64,000 nt of DNA from Puccinia triticina (GCF_026914185.1 NC_070561.1:8246001-8310000), one strand, 5' to 3'; counted from the first letter of the stretch, positions 35,731 through 47,390 are shown. Notes: generated from the letters alone by a model not told the origin. A program made the numbers and translations.

Positions 35731-36275
35731 AATTAGCCAGATTGTTCCTATTAAGGCTGCCCGCCCCCCCCCCCCCCCTATATCTCATGTTTGGCGTTTA
35801 CCCCATTGCTATAAATTTAATAACGCACAGAATATACACCATATAATAATTTCTGAAATTTTTAGACTCTTTAACTGTGTAACAAAAAAGTTATACATGT
35901 AGCAGTCATTTTTCTACTAAGCACACCACGTACCCGCCATGTACCTGTTTTTTCCCTCAGAAATTTCAAAGGAATCTTCAAATGCATGTTTAAATGTTTC
36001 CTCAATTTTTTGGAACCCTGGTACATGTGACAAAAAAGATATTCCCTTAGTACACACTTGGGAAAAGGGGGTATGCAAAAAATTAATTAAATCATTTAAA
36101 GTTGCTTTTTTGGAATTTTGAATGCAGCATAATTCTTTTCAGGATTTTAGATGAATTTTAAGCCTATTTGCGTCGCGTAGAAATGAGTAGAAAAAAAACG
36201 GGTATGTACGCGGAAAAGGGGGTACGCAAAAACCAGGTACAGACACGGAAAAACCGGGTACATTTATTAACCCCC
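35731..36275 (-). repeat. Dispersed repeat R, copy 2 (empty site)
   Basis: Inverse copy of 27518-29760 without the 1701-bp insertion. At 36090-36102 it reads ATTAATTAAATC, the uninterrupted target of the Tourist-like MITE. Both copies end at the same points (CTGGCTAATT and GGGTTAATAAA). A poly-C tract at 35763-35778 has expanded in this copy. Confidence 0.75.
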
Positions 36276-36355
36276 TATAATTTAATACATCCAACCGTTT
36301 TCAAATTTACTACCAAATCTTTTTGTTCAGACTGAAATTCATTTTAGACAATAGA

Positions 36356-36381
36356 CTAGAGGCCAAGGCGGCTTCGCCGCT
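36356..36381 (-). mobile_element. Helitron-type 3' terminus H4 (minus strand)
   Basis: On the minus strand GCGGCGAAGCCGCC is followed by TTGGCCT, CTAG and T. It lies about 80 bp beyond repeat R copy 2. Confidence 0.45.
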
Positions 36382-36930
36382 GCAAATCCAGTGGCCATCC
36401 CACCACTTTCAATCACCTTTTCCCTCAACAGGCTAGCCATATTAGATAGGCAAAAATGATTTTAAAACTGGCTAAGTAGTTGTGAAGTATCCCCCATTCC
36501 CTGCTAAGGAACACAAACTTCATTGCATCCCATGCATGCAAAAAAAACAAATTTCTCATTCAAATCAATTTCATGCAAAAAAAATGGATTGCACAAGTCT
36601 TAATCTGAATAAGTCAAGCCCTCATGTTTCTGTGAGACTGATCAATATATAGCAAAAATGATCAAAGAATCCAATGACAATTTGGTTATGATTCATCTAA
36701 TCACTTCATACTCCTCCATATTCAAGCAATCTCTGTCCATGAGCCCCGCTGTCTGATTTTGTGACCCAGTCCACCTGGAGTTTGATCAATGTTGCCGGGA
36801 GGAGGGCCCCAGGGAGAAGCATCTTGAGCAGGTGCAGCACTGATTGCCATTGACACTTTCCAGTTGCGCTGCACAAGTGCCACCTGCGCAGGGGCAAGGG
36901 GATTTTGGTCAGAGGGGGCTGGACTTAACT

Positions 36931-37547
36931 AAGTCCCTCCTGGGTACAAAGTGCCCCCCTCCAAATGAGGGACTAACATTTTTTTTTTTGGCATGACAGG
37001 TTTTCTCATGCACAGGCAAGAAGCCTGCAAATCTATCAGTATTTGTTTTATTACATAACACCCCACCTTAATGGTCAAGGAATCAGCTACCAAGAAGGCC
37101 TCATAATGGGTAAGACACAGGTCCCTAGGGGCATTGTCTCACAGATTACACTCCATTTGATGTCAGTGTCATCAAAAAAAGCAAAATTGCTTCTGCTTTT
37201 CATCCTTTTTTCATACACCTGTCAGAACTGTGGAAAAAAGAAGACCAATGTGTCACTTTTTTGCCTCAAAGGAACTGTATTCACTTCACTGTTTCAGGGT
37301 ACCCGGTGGAGTGTCTCACAGGTCAAATTCTGATGCTGATTTTTTGTTGAAGGAGGGGTGGTACAGCCCCAAAATTTTGTGAGGTTGTAGGCCAAGTGTA
37401 GAACTTTATCATGTTTGTTATGGTGCCACAATAGCTATTGTTTTGAAGTTATTGCAGACTTGGGATTTTCTCTGCAAAATCTGAAAATTTCCAATGATTC
37501 ACAAGTCCCTCCTTTGGAGGCGGGCGCGAAGCGCCCAGGAGGGACTT
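36931..37547. mobile_element. TIR element, 617 bp, AAGTCCCTCCTGGG ends
   Basis: The left end AAGTCCCTCCTGGG continues to CCCTCCAAATGAGGGACT, a subterminal hairpin. The right end is its inverse with the same layout (CCTTTGGAGG, GGGCGCGAAGCGCCC, AGGAGGGACTT). The interior has no transposase. No clear target duplication was seen, so the superfamily is open. Confidence 0.55.
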
Positions 37548-37621
37548 GGCTCAGTTTGGGAGGGGGCCTTCGACTCGCAAGCGGTACAGCAGGGGAAGGG
37601 ACGGTGGGGGAGTCCACCTGT

Positions 37622-38147
37622 GTCAATCCAATTCTTCCGCTTTAAACCGAAGATAAATTCGCCATTATCTTCGGTTTGGAACCAATGGGAGGGCGGAGCT
37701 GGATGGAGCTGATTGGAGCTGGCCTGGGTAATAAATCCCCCCAAACAGCCCCAGGCAGAAAATGTTTCATAGCCTAGTAGTTTGCAGCTCTGCTGCAAAC
37801 CAGGTAATAGGCAGGTTGCTGGTTCAATCCCCCCTGTCCCCATCCCCCATTTGGGGGATAGGGGGCAGGTAGGGGGCAGGTTTTTGGGGGCAGGTTTTAG
37901 GGGTCAGGGGTTAGGGGTTAGGGGTTAAGGGTTAGGGGTTAGGGGTTAGGGGTTAGGGGTTAGGGGTTAGGGGTTAGGGGGGATATGAAAAAAAAACTTG
38001 GGCAATACTGGTCAGAAGCGTGTGGTAACCTTGTTTTCCGCAGTTCTGACACAGCTCCTCCCAGCTCCATCCATCTCTGCCCTCCCATTGGTTCCAAACC
38101 GAAGATAATGGCGAATTTATCTTTGGTTTAAAGCCGATGGATTGAAT
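37622..38147. mobile_element. Inverted-repeat element holding a tRNA-like segment and a (TTAGGGG)n tract
   Basis: The arms 37622-37720 and 38052-38147 are inverted copies with few differences (AAACCGAAGATAAATTCGCC; TTGGAACCAATGGGAGGG). Between them lie a tRNA-like/SINE-like block (about 37781-37830, B box GGTTCAATCC) and a tandem heptamer. It has foldback-type architecture with no coding content. Confidence 0.6.
37906..37980 (+). repeat. Telomere-like heptamer tract (GGGGTTA)n
   Basis: About ten copies of TTAGGGG in a row with one variant unit (TTAAGGG). It is preceded by G-rich irregular repeats. The fungal telomere is usually TTAGGG, so this is telomere-like but a 7-mer, and it is interstitial, inside an inverted-repeat element. 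Confidence 0.8.
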
Positions 38148-38174
38148 ACCCATGTCTCGGGGAGTCACATTATC

Positions 38175-38830
38175 ACATCTACTCTTGATGACCGGTCTGA
38201 CTGGTCATCGAGAGGTGGTGAGTCCCCTCAATGACCGGTCTGACTGGTCATCAAGAGGTGGTGAGTCCCCTTGATGACCGGTCTGACCGGTCATCGAGAG
38301 GAGATGTGAGTTCCCTCGGTGACCAGCAAAGAATGGTCATTGAGGGGAGATGTGAGTCCCCTTGATGACCGGCAAAGACAAGTCATCAACAGCTGTTAGC
38401 CCCCACGGTGACCGGCACAAACCGGTCATTGAGAGCTGTGAGTCCTCTCAATGACAGGTCTGTGCCGGTCATTGAGAGGTGGTGAGTCCTCTCAATGACC
38501 GGTCTAACCGGTCATCAAGAGGTGGTGAGTCCTCTCACCGGTCTAACCGGCCATTGAGAGGTGGTGAGTCCTCTCAATGACCGGTCTAACCAGTCATCAA
38601 GAGGTGGTGAGTCCTCTCACCGGTCTAACCGGCCATTGAGAGGTGGTGAGTCCTCTAAATGACCGGTCTAACCGGTCATCAAGAGGTGGTGAGTCCTCTC
38701 ACCTGTCTCACCGGCCATCAAGAGGTGGTAGTTGATCTCCCAATCAGTGATCTTTGCCGGCCATTGAAAGGTGGTGAGTCCTCTCGATGACCGGTAGAAG
38801 AGTCGATGTGAGTCCCCATGACCAGTACAG
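38175..38830. repeat. Palindromic satellite P4
   Basis: About 14 units near 43-47 bp built from GAGAGGTGGTGAGTCCTCTC and ATGACCGGTCTAACCGGTCA; both blocks are self-complementary, so each unit folds into two hairpins. CTCAATGACCGGT is shared with P2. Frames on either strand here are artefacts. Confidence 0.75.
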
Positions 38831-39098
38831 GCCGGTGGTCCAGATTGGTCATAGACCATCTGTACTACATAATACAAACTGAGCCCCCTCTTTAGGCCCT
38901 TGAGCTGACCTATAACCACTCGGATGAGTGTGTACAGGCCAGCATTATGCCTGCCCAGGCGCAGGGCCCTGGCAACCTTCAGGGTGCAAAGCATGAAGGC
39001 CCAGGTCGTGTGCAGCTGGGTCGGATACTTAAAAGGTGTGGGGGAAGCTGTTTGTCCCCTCAGGGGATGTGGTTTCGTCCCACCCCCTCCCTGGAGCC
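38831..39098. other. Unassigned spacer after P4
   Basis: GC-rich, with short frames on both strands but no recognisable family. It contains ATACTTAAAAGG-type sequence near 39028 and ends at the first 818-bp repeat. Confidence 0.35.
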
Positions 39099-39916
39099 CA
39101 CTAATCACTTGATTAGGGCCTCCTTGATGACATTTTTGACCAACCTTCTTTTGCCTGTTGCTCCGGCACGGGCTGGAGGGTTGATCCAAGGTGCCCTCCT
39201 GGGTGTTTGGGGATTAATTTCAAATTTTATGGGGTTTTTTGCTAATGAGCACAGGCAAAAACTTTGATCTTGCCTTCTGTGTTTCTGTGATTTTAATAAA
39301 CTTGGATACATGAGGAATTTTGTCAAAGAGTTTGTTATCAGAATCCTCTTTTCCAAGCTCACATATCAATTTTATCTACAGCTTGGTGTATTTCTTATCA
39401 AATGACTCTCTGTAAGCCCCAAGGATTTATCTTGAGCAATTTTCAAATCTCAGAAGGGTGAATCTCACTCTTTCACAAGAAGTTGAGGAATTTCTCCTGA
39501 AAATTTGGACATTGAAGTTGACAAGATTTTCTCAGGGAAAATTTTCATTTATCCTCATGAGAGCCTTGGAATTCAATCTCAAGCCAGCTTGAACCCATTC
39601 AAAACTTGCCTTGAGCTAAATTCAACATTGATTCAACATTAATTCAGTATGAATTGACCCCAAGTTAATTGAGTGGAAATTGGGTGTAAATTGCTGATAG
39701 GGTTCCAGCAGAAAGTTTAAAATGTTAAAAAAATTATCAAATGATTTGAATTGCATGCAAGTGCTGAACAAGCTCCCCTGGTATAAACCCATTATTAATC
39801 AATATATCATGTATTACTAATAGAATAAACAATTTTTTCTGCCAAGCAGTTGATAATTCATTGCAGTGTGGTTGTACATATGTTTTTCAAGAGTTAAAGT
39901 AATTTATGTGAGAATA
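39099..39916. repeat. 818-bp direct repeat, copy A
   Basis: Same length as copy B (43844-44661). By eye there is one difference (TTG near 39182 where B has TCG). It starts CACTAATCACTTGATTAGGG and ends TTATGTGAGAATA. Copy A cuts the reverse transcriptase of copia-3 at about 39917. No gene; the 85-codon frame on the minus strand has no recognisable motif. Confidence 0.85.
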
Positions 39917-42900
39917 CCATATACTTTATTTCAAACTCCCTTTCCATTTCGTCTTTGAAGACCTCCGGCTTGTTGCTGATGATGACGAGGTCATCAACAT
40001 GCGCGAATATCCAGGTTGCTGGCTTGCCTGTCGACGCCGTCCGCCAGAAGACACAAGGGTCAGACAGGGCCGCCTGGAATCCGATCGACTTGAGGTACGT
40101 TGAAAGTCGCTTGTACCAGACTAGCGGTGCTTGACGCAAGCCGTAGATCGCCTTTTTCAGCTCCAGGACGGAGTTGGGGGGGCAATCCAGCCCAGGAGGT
40201 GGCAGCAGGGTGACCCTATCTTCGAGCGGACATGTCAGAAAAGCCGATCAAACGTCCAGTTGGTGGATCTTGAGCCCGTTGTTTACCGCAAACGACAATA
40301 GGAATCGGAGTGAGGAGGGTTTGCCCGTTGGTGCGTACTTCGCTTCAAAGTTCAGCCCTTGGGTCTGCTTGAAGCCTTGCGCACAGATACGTGCTTTGAA
40401 TTCGACGACTTGGTTTTCGGACCCTAGTTTCTTCCGATATGCCCACGTAGATGGTATTGGGTCGTCGCTTTCAACCCTTATCCGAACTATCCAGACCTTG
40501 TGCTTGTCCATGTTAGCTATTTCTTTTTCCTCGGCGTCCTTCCAGTTCTGGCTCTCAGCACAAGCCATCGCTTGTTTATGATTCTTTGGCTCTATTGACA
40601 CAGAGACTGTGTAAGCCTGCTTGCGCTCACACTTGCCCTCGAGTATATTGCGCTTGTCGATTCCTCCGATGATTAGCCGCCCCGGGGCTTGGTCGCTTCC
40701 CTCTGTGGTTGGTGTTATCGCCTGATTCGGCTCGGTGTTGCCAGTGCTTGTTTTGAGATTATTGAGGATGTCGCGCATGTCGGCCTCTTCATCCTGCTGT
40801 TCAGCCTGCTCCTCAGGCCGCGTCTCATCCGGCAGGGCCGGCTCGTCCTCAAAGGGTAATTCAGGTGCGGCGTTGAAGATTGGAAGTCTGTCGGCTCCCA
40901 CGAAAGTAGGCCCCCTATGGAGTGGACCCACGTGCGGAAAGTTTGCTTCGTCGAAGTGGACATGTTTTGCTGTGATCACTTGCTTGTCTTCATGACGGAG
41001 AATCTTGTACGACGAGTAGTCGTTTTCATACCCTAAAAGCGTGCCCTCCCACGAAATGGGACTAAATTTTGAGTCACGGTTCTGTTTAGGTTTCACCACC
41101 CAGACTCGGCAGCCGAAGGGTCGAAAGAAGTTCATATTTGGCCGTGTCTTGAAGAGCAGTTCGACAGGTGACTTGGTGCTTCTAGATAGCGACGGGAGGC
41201 AGTTGGTGGTCGCAGCGGCTGTTTTTACCGCCTCACCCCACCATTCCGGCGCTAGGTTTGCCTGCATAATCATGCATCGCGTCATGTCAATGATCGTCCT
41301 GTTGGCCCGTTCAGCGATCCCGTTGTTCTGAGGCGTGTAGGGGGGAGCAATGTTGTGTTGAACGCCCGCTTCCTTGAGCAGGTCCCCGAGGGTGTGATTG
41401 CAGAACTCGCCACCGCCGTCAGTGACTAACTTCTTCAGAGTCTGGCCAGTTTGCTTCTCAAACAAGGTCTTAAAGTCGTGTATTGCCGCCGGTGCCTGGC
41501 TCTTCTCCTTTAAGATCGCGGTGTGTATGTAGCCGGTGTGCTGGTCGACTAGGGTAAGGAAGTAGCGCGCACCTCCATTGGTTGGAGGCGTTATTGGGCC
41601 TACCAGATCGCCGTGGATAACTTCGAGGGCCGCGTTTGTTTCCTTGAAGTGGCCTTTGCAAGGCTGCCTTGTGACTTTTCCTTGCATGCAAGCATCGCAT
41701 GCGTGAGTTTTCTTCAGGTCTAGCTTTTCCGAAGTTGCCGCCGCGATCCTGCTGGCGCTAGCATGGCCCAGTCGATTGTGCCATTTGACGAAATCCGACT
41801 GAGCGGGCTTTTCTGCAAACAGTCCTACCGCGATGTTGGTAGGGTCGAGAACTCCCTGTATTTCTAGCAGGTCATTGCTTAGGTCAACTTCTATGGATTT
41901 GCCGTCGTCGAACCGCACCGCGAAGCCTGCATCCTCTCGGTTGACTATGGCTTTTGTCTTCAGGAGCTGTACAAACGAGACTAGGTTGCGCGTGAGTCTT
42001 GGCACGTAGAGCGCGTCACGGAGTTTGAGGGTGCCTCCGTTTGCTAGTATTAGAGTCGCGTCTCCTTTTGCTGTGGCCACGAGCTCACCCAGGCCGCTTC
42101 CAGTGGCTATTCCGATAGAGACTGGTTGCGTACTGGTGAAGTAGGACAGGGATGTCAGCATGTGGTTGCTGGCTCCCGAGTCCAAGATTGTCGTTTGAAG
42201 CTTGCTTTCAGCTGTGTCGTGATGATAGCTGAATGACAGGCGGATACCGCTGGAGGAGCCTTCGGTTGGTGTGGCGGTGGTGTGAAGAGACGTAGCTTTC
42301 TTCTGGTCCTCCCTCTTCTTCTTAAGAATGCCTGGGTGAAGAGTCCAGCATTCCTCGGTTGGATGGCCAGCGAGGGGATTGTGGTCTCCAATGCACCTGA
42401 TTGGGTTGTATGGTTTCTTGCGCTTGGTGCCTTGGTGAGCTGGGGCATTGGTAGCGAGAGCCGTGGTTGCTGGTGTAGCTGTTGTGCTGATGGTCTTGGA
42501 GGTCTTCTCAAAGCGGCCGATCTCCCTAAGTTTTACTAATAGCATCTTTGGTTTGCCTAGCGCGTTCATGTCGCTGAAGAGGTTTTGCATGAGTAAAGGC
42601 TGCTTCTTCGTGATGCGACTGATGATGCTGCAGCATACTACGAAGTCGGGGACGTCCATGCTTAGGGATTCGAACTTTGCAAGACAGTCTTCGATCCTTT
42701 TGATGTATTTCGACATATCACCTTCATATTGTGTGTCTTCCCATCGAGCCCAGACTTCGTATCCAGCGAGTATCGAGTCCGAGGCGTAGACCGATTTGAA
42801 CATTTGCCAGAGCGCATAGGGGTTTCCGGAGTTAGTCTTGTTAACAATCGTGTTGAATACGCCGTCCGACAAGTTCGTGCAAAGTATATTTGCCGTCCTG

Positions 42901-43097
42901 ACCATTTTTCTTTGGGTTTTCTTGTTTGGGTCTGGTATTGGAGGATTATCGATGAATCTTGCTAGGTCGTGTTCGTCAAGAGCCATTCGAACCTTTTTCT
43001 CCCAAATTTCGAAGTTATCGCCGGTGAATCGAGGCACTTTCATCGAGGATTTCCCGTCGTCGCTGGAGCTACTCGAGTCTCCATCGGTATCGGCCAT
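39917..43097 (-). pseudogene. copia-3 gag-pol, 3'-truncated, one in-frame stop
   Basis: The ATG at 43095-43097 starts an acidic Ser-rich leader, then the copia gag (PRFTGDNFEIWEKKVRMAL). The protease is ILDSGASNHM. The integrase has WHNRLGHASASR, CDACMQGK, HGDLVGP, TDGGGEFCN and PQNNGIAERANR, with all three acidic residues kept. RT has KARICAQGFKQTQG, NGLKIHQLDV, then TGA (40248-40250) where Arg is expected (CGA to TGA in TCGA context), and further AHVDDLVII. Translation is cut about 30 residues after the catalytic Asp pair by the 818-bp repeat. RNase H and the 3' LTR are missing. Apart from one stop and the truncation it is intact, so it is younger than copia-1 and copia-2. Confidence 0.9.
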
Positions 43098-43109
43098 ATT
43101 GCCTTGCTC

Positions 43110-43845
43110 TGCTTTCAGTAAGTCCTGGGTTTCTCGAGGCCGAAGCGCCGAGACTGTAAATCTGAAAAATTAAGGAGAACTGAAATGCATTTCTCTTAGA
43201 CTGTTTGTTCTTGGGTTGAAGGGCTAGTTACAAGTTGTTTAGACAGGCAAACGGGTTTTTACCTGAAAGCAGTGCGAGTGACCGCCGCTGACTTAGACGT
43301 TGAGAGCAAGAAGTCTTGCGAGCCGTTATGTGGCCGGGTTTTTTCCAGGCTTGAGCCTTTAGCTGAGACGGTCCGATAGAGATGCGCTCCCTACGCTTTC
43401 TGTTGAACGTAATGGTTGGCTCAGCATCTCTTTTTCTCGGCCGTTGTCTCTGGCTTAGGACCTCTCCACTTACTTAGCTCCTTTCCTGTTTGGTTGGGAG
43501 TGTTTGTGGTTCGGGTCTTGTTCTTGAGTTCTGGTGCTGCAAGTAACAGGGTCGAGCATTTAGCCACGACTAATTAGTTAGCTGGACGGTTCACAGTCGC
43601 TCACCTTCGGTGTTGGATGTGATCCTGTCCAGTAACGATGATTGACGGAGTTTGTCCGTGTTTTCGATCTTGCTGTCCTTGGTAGATGTACCTGCTATCA
43701 TCAAAGTTGATGGAGTCAGTTTTCCATCTCCGCGAGCAGCTTGGGCTGCGGAAAGAGGTTTGCTTTGCTTACCTGATTCCGCAGCTTTTGTGGTTCGCGG
43801 CGCTTTCCTTAGATCGCGCCGTTTGCCGGGGTTTGTATTCTTACA
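43110..43845 (-). repeat. Probable 5' LTR and leader of copia-3
   Basis: Read on the minus strand it begins TGTAAGAATACAAACC and leads to the gag ATG. It contains GGTAAGCAAAGCAAACC between CTGCGGAA and TTCCGCAG arms. A diverged copy with the same order of blocks starts at 44654 on the plus strand. The LTR/leader border is not resolved because no same-orientation partner exists. Confidence 0.55.
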
Positions 43846-44661
43846 CTAATCACTTGATTAGGGCCTCCTTGATGACATTTTTGACCAACCTTCTTTTGCC
43901 TGTTGCTCCGGCACGGGCTGGAGGGTCGATCCAAGGTGCCCTCCTGGGTGTTTGGGGATTAATTTCAAATTTTATGGGGTTTTTTGCTAATGAGCACAGG
44001 CAAAAACTTTGATCTTGCCTTCTGTGTTTCTGTGATTTTAATAAACTTGGATACATGAGGAATTTTGTCAAAGAGTTTGTTATCAGAATCCTCTTTTCCA
44101 AGCTCACATATCAATTTTATCTACAGCTTGGTGTATTTCTTATCAAATGACTCTCTGTAAGCCCCAAGGATTTATCTTGAGCAATTTTCAAATCTCAGAA
44201 GGGTGAATCTCACTCTTTCACAAGAAGTTGAGGAATTTCTCCTGAAAATTTGGACATTGAAGTTGACAAGATTTTCTCAGGGAAAATTTTCATTTATCCT
44301 CATGAGAGCCTTGGAATTCAATCTCAAGCCAGCTTGAACCCATTCAAAACTTGCCTTGAGCTAAATTCAACATTGATTCAACATTAATTCAGTATGAATT
44401 GACCCCAAGTTAATTGAGTGGAAATTGGGTGTAAATTGCTGATAGGGTTCCAGCAGAAAGTTTAAAATGTTAAAAAAATTATCAAATGATTTGAATTGCA
44501 TGCAAGTGCTGAACAAGCTCCCCTGGTATAAACCCATTATTAATCAATATATCATGTATTACTAATAGAATAAACAATTTTTTCTGCCAAGCAGTTGATA
44601 ATTCATTGCAGTGTGGTTGTACATATGTTTTTCAAGAGTTAAAGTAATTTATGTGAGAATA
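43844..44661. repeat. 818-bp direct repeat, copy B, between head-to-head LTRs
   Basis: It lies exactly between the starts of two divergent LTR-like sequences: TG at 43845 on the minus strand and TG at 44654 on the plus strand. It includes two and eight bases of those LTRs, and copy A carries the same extra bases. A diverged relative of its right half appears at about 45480-45690 (GCACGCAAGCGCTGAGCAAA). Confidence 0.85.
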
Positions 44662-45480
44662 TAAGCCAAGGTGAACGGCCGCAATCTCATAAATTGAGAC
44701 TGTGGCCGTGATCTATCTCAGCTGCGGAAACTGGTAAGCAAAGCAAACCACTTCCGCAGTCCAAAACTCGAGTTCCGCGGAGTCGTAAAACTGACACATC
44801 ACATTGATGCATGCAGGTCTAACTCCAACAAGAAACAAACTCAGGAGTGTGGAAAAACTCAGCCCCCAGACACTCAAAGCTAGAATATCAGCAACCACCA
44901 AAGGTGAGCAGCCGGTAATCTTAAAGCACTTTGATGTAATCAGACAGGATCTAATTCTTCAATCTAGTTTTAGCTCAGCAGCCTGTCGAGAACAACCACA
45001 ACCAAACCAATCCCTCCCAACAAGAAGGAGAAACACTCGGTAAGCAGTTTACACCAAGCAAAGAGCTCAAGGCCTAGAAACTGACGAGTAGCACGATCGC
45101 GCTATAGATAACGTCAAAGAATTCCTCAGGCGCATCACTGAACCCAGACCACGTGGATCCTAAGAACCATAGAATCAACAAGCGTAAGCGCTTGCAAACA
45201 ACACCAAGAAAAAGAAAGAGATAAAGCAGAGAACTAACGGGAAATGCTGGTTTTCAGGGTAAACGCACTCAACCCAAAGAAGAACTCCAGATTCATCCCT
45301 ACTCTCTTTTATCTCAACCTTAAGTAGAGCGCGGCCAGCAGCCTGCTCTTAGGTAAATCATAAAATAGTTTTCTTATCTATTTGCCATTATTGTACAGCC
45401 ATACTAGCTACAGAAACATACTAAAGTAATGAAAATACTCTTAGTCTTCTGAAATCTTTCAATTTATACAGTCAAGTTGG
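44654..45480 (+). repeat. Diverged LTR-like sequence, head-to-head with the copia-3 LTR
   Basis: It starts TGAGAATATAAGCC and matches the minus-strand LTR at 43845 through AGCTGCGGAAACTGGTAAGC and TTCCGCAG, CGCGGAG, AAAACTGAC and TGCAGGT. The divergence is well above that between the two 818-bp repeats. No coding region follows it; hAT-1 lies beyond 45850. Confidence 0.5.
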
Positions 45481-45850
45481 AGTTGGTATCAATATGATAT
45501 CAGACCCTTTCCAACATGACTTCAGAAACATTCAGCATATCTTCAGCAAAAATTCAGAATCAAATTGTGCATAACTTGGGGCAAAGCTCTGCAAGAGATC
45601 TTACAGGGTTCCTAAAGAGAGGGATGATGGCACTTGCACGCAAGCGCTGAGCAAACTCCTGTGGTTACCAGTAACAGCCGCATGCTAACGTTAGTTGGAT
45701 TTTTTCATATTTTTATATAAGTGCCATTGTGTTCTTTTTATTCGGAAGGATTTAATACATATTACATTAAGTTACAATAATGGGCTGACGGCCTGTTACA
45801 GTTGTTTGTGGAAAAATTTGTATCACATACAAAGGCATAAAACAGGCATA

Positions 45851-47390
45851 TCACAGAACATTTTTGCTTTTTGACACATGCAGCAATGATTTAAAAGCTT
45901 TGCCGGCCTCCTCAAAATCACCAGTAAGAGGAACCTGTTCCTGCAGCCACATCATATTGCTGACGCAGCAAGACATGGTTGATGGGAGTAAGCCACCCCT
46001 CCTACTGCTGCAGATGTCGGAAGCAGCAGAGAACAGTCGTTCTACTGCACATGAGCTCCCAGATACACACGTGCCATCCAAGAGAGAGTAGGATAGGTGG
46101 TGCAGTGGTCTCTCCACCACCTCAATGGAGAGGCCTTATTGTTGATTGACTTGCTAGTGAAGGAAAGTTTGGCTTTGAGGAAGGCTTCAATTTTGTCATC
46201 CTGCGCAGTTGATTTCTGGGTTATACATGATGCAAGTTGAGCCATGAGGGAGTCTGGCTTCGCCGCTGCTGGGTTTTCAATGGGTGACATCTTGAATGGC
46301 TCATCTGAAACTTTTACTGATCCAACAACTGGTTTGGCCTTGTAGTCCAGGAAACTGCAGTTCTGTAGTACAAGGCACTCCTTGACTTCCCTACTTTCAA
46401 CTCCAAATACAAGCTCAAAGATATGCCTCCGGTAGCAAGGATGAATAATGGTGGCAATGAGCAGTGTCTCACACTGCATAGCCTTGTTCAAGTCCTTCTC
46501 AACTTGCGCCTGCATGGCGTGGTACATCAGAATCAGATACAGTGGATCTGTCTCTTGCGCGCCATCTATCTTCCCAGTGAGCTGCTCCTTAAGCTCCAAG
46601 TATTTGGGGATGATGTGCACTCCGGTGGCCTGATTGCCCTCCATTTGAGCTGTGAGTCATACAAAAACCTGTTTATGTTGGTCAGTGAGAGCACAATGAA
46701 TCATCTCATGTAGCGTATGACACACCTCAAGATCGTGATTCAACTTGTCAATCAAGTACCAATCTTGAGGAGAAGAAGGGACATTGTTGAATACACCAGT
46801 CTGGTCCTTTCCTTGATCTTCCTTGAGAAGTTTTTCTATAACTTCTCAAGATTTGATTGCCTTCTTATGGCTTTTGTATTTTACATTCCAGCAAATGCCA
46901 TAACCCGGAATCAACAGTGCAACCTTTGCACCCAACTTCTCAGCCATGTGATTGAAAATTTCTTGCTGAGCTGCAGAGCGGGTGATTTGTTTAATTACAA
47001 CATCCAGCTTAGTTGTGAGCTCGTGAAGGTTGGTAGTGTTCACACGTTTTGCTGATTTGTTTGATGTGACTGGTTCTTTGTCTGAATCAACGTCAGGAGC
47101 CATGTTAGTTTTGAGAGCTGAAGCTGGCACTGTGTTGGTATCAGAGAGCTCATTGACTGCGTTTCCGTAGTCACTTTGAGAAACACAATCATCATCCAAC
47201 AGAGTTTCAGTGGCCTTTGGGTCTGAAGAAACCCCTGAGGCTGAGCTAGCCGGGGTTACAGTCACATCCTTGTCTTCCTCTACAAGTCTCCCTAGAACAG
47301 GGAAAAAGCCAAGTACTGACTCCTTGGCTTTTGCTGGAGGCAGTGTTTTCAGCAAGAGAGATGCCAAGCCAGCATTTACTATCAACGCTA
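45851..47390 (-). pseudogene. hAT-1 transposase, C-terminal part
   Basis: This is the downstream part of a hAT transposase (cut-and-paste DNA transposition). It starts IALIVNAGLASLLLKTLPP, has the acidic linker, then GICWNVKYKSHKKAI (the usual RWN motif, with Cys for Thr/Arg), PQDWYLIDKLN and TLLIATIIHPCYRRH. The dimerisation region follows: PLRWWRDHCTTYPTLSWMAR, then SSCAVERLFSAASD in a second frame. Defects are TGA at 46846-46848 (IKS-stop-EV), TGA at 46657-46659 and a frameshift near 46060 in the dimerisation domain. Both TGA codons fit CGA to TGA. The N-terminal parts lie at 51720-52360 and 53081-53840. Confidence 0.8.

Noticed and set aside
37906..37980. Chromosome end (telomere)
   Set aside because: The tract is short, is a heptamer, lies between inverted arms, and unrelated sequence continues on both sides.
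38175..38830. Regular repeats with spacers that could suggest a CRISPR array
   Set aside because: Units are self-complementary along their whole length, spacers are themselves repeated, and the sequence is clearly eukaryotic. It is a palindromic satellite.
38668..39189. 173-codon minus-strand frame as a gene
   Set aside because: It runs antisense through satellite P4 and its flank; composition follows the repeat and no domain is visible.
39105..39362. 85-codon frame conserved in both 818-bp repeats as a gene
   Set aside because: The two repeats are almost identical DNA, so conservation of the frame is automatic; no motif or start context supports it.
42282..43173. Plus-strand frames over the copia-3 gag
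   Set aside because: They are shadows of the minus-strand polyprotein.
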